From: Oscillospiraceae bacterium
GTDB taxonomy: Bacteria; Bacillota; Clostridia; Oscillospirales; Oscillospiraceae
DNA: 5,517 bases
Assembly (NCBI GenBank): GCA_017378975.1
Contig: JAFNXT010000152.1
Location: 1 to 5,517 of the forward strand
Direction of reading: 5' to 3'
Positions 5,334 through 5,517 of this stretch are shown in pieces (positions within the stretch are counted from its first letter, which is position 1; the number at the start of each line of letters is the position of its first letter). The notes below the pieces were generated by a model, which was not told the origin of the DNA, made no database searches, and saw nothing but the letters and a program-made list of their open reading frames with translations. Made by a program: the position numbers and the translations under genes.

Positions 5334-5517
5334 TAAAAAGATGGTGCTTGAGCCGGTCATACAGCCAGATCGCCGCCACGCTGACCCCCACCCACAGCAA
5401 GCTGAAGGGCAGACAGATCTGACCGCAGAACTGCAAAGGCTCCTGCCGGTAGTCCCAGACCTGATACTGCCGGTTCACCAGCAAGCCACAGCCCAGCTCC
5501 AGCATGGTCACGATCCC
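5314..5517 (-). CDS. CmpB-like 'putative ABC-transporter type IV' membrane protein, C-terminal fragment
   Basis: The last 67 codons of a gene that enters from the right edge and ends with TAA at 5316-5314; its start is outside the window. The fragment carries LELGCGLLVNRQYQVWDYR, then CGQICLPFSLLW, then a hydrophobic helix (about VGVSVAAIWLY), and ends with a basic tail (DFSRR). The conserved WDY, GQIC and FSLLW signature is what I recall of the CmpB / putative ABC-transporter type IV family (PF06541), multi-pass membrane proteins common in Firmicutes. Despite the name, transport has not been demonstrated for most members, so the function remains uncertain. It runs in the same direction as the amidase with 43 bp between stop and start. 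Family assignment is from motif memory on a fragment. Confidence 0.75.
   Translation of the reverse strand, partial: GIVTMLELGCGLLVNRQYQVWDYRQEPLQFCGQICLPFSLLWVGVSVAAIWLYDRLKHHLFIDFSRR

Overview
The window is a dense stretch in which every convincing gene lies on the minus strand, so it reads right to left. High G+C, strong Shine-Dalgarno sequences, a lipoprotein peptidoglycan amidase with a Thr/Glu/Pro linker, a cohesin-like secreted protein with Cys-pair repeats, and a CmpB-type membrane protein together suggest a Gram-positive anaerobe of the gut Clostridia. Oscillospirales (Oscillospiraceae or Ruminococcaceae) is my best guess. This is inferred from protein style; there is no rRNA or other taxonomic marker.

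In order of transcription: (1) 5517-5314 is the C-terminal end of a multi-pass membrane protein of the CmpB / 'putative ABC-transporter type IV' family, cut by the right edge. (2) 5270-4257 is a lipid-anchored N-acetylmuramoyl-L-alanine amidase (Amidase_3) with an SH3-like module. It has its own promoter, embedded in the 3' end of gene 1. (3) 4237-4149 is an 89-bp imperfect palindromic repeat (copy B) just behind the amidase stop codon, followed by a T-tract. (4) 4081-1505 is a two-component operon: an OmpR-family response regulator and a large sensor histidine kinase, separated by 3 nt. Its promoter carries a 7-bp direct repeat with an 11-bp period, the geometry of an OmpR/PhoB-type operator. 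(5) 1496-1408 is copy A of the same repeat, 87/89 identical and in the same orientation, 8 bp behind the kinase stop codon. (6) 1262-1 is a secreted protein with a signal peptide, a cohesin-like domain and tandem 47-residue Cys-pair repeats, cut by the left edge.

The products fit a cell-envelope theme: a wall hydrolase, an envelope sensor system and an exported, probably metal- or disulfide-stabilised surface protein. Nothing in the sequence proves that the two-component system controls its neighbours. The most distinctive non-coding feature is the pair of near-identical palindromes acting as probable terminators and bracketing the regulatory operon. I found no CRISPR array, tRNA, rRNA, transposase or phage gene. 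I see no clear evidence of an entirely new system. The least understood parts are the kinase sensor domain, the Cys-pair repeat protein and the palindromic element.
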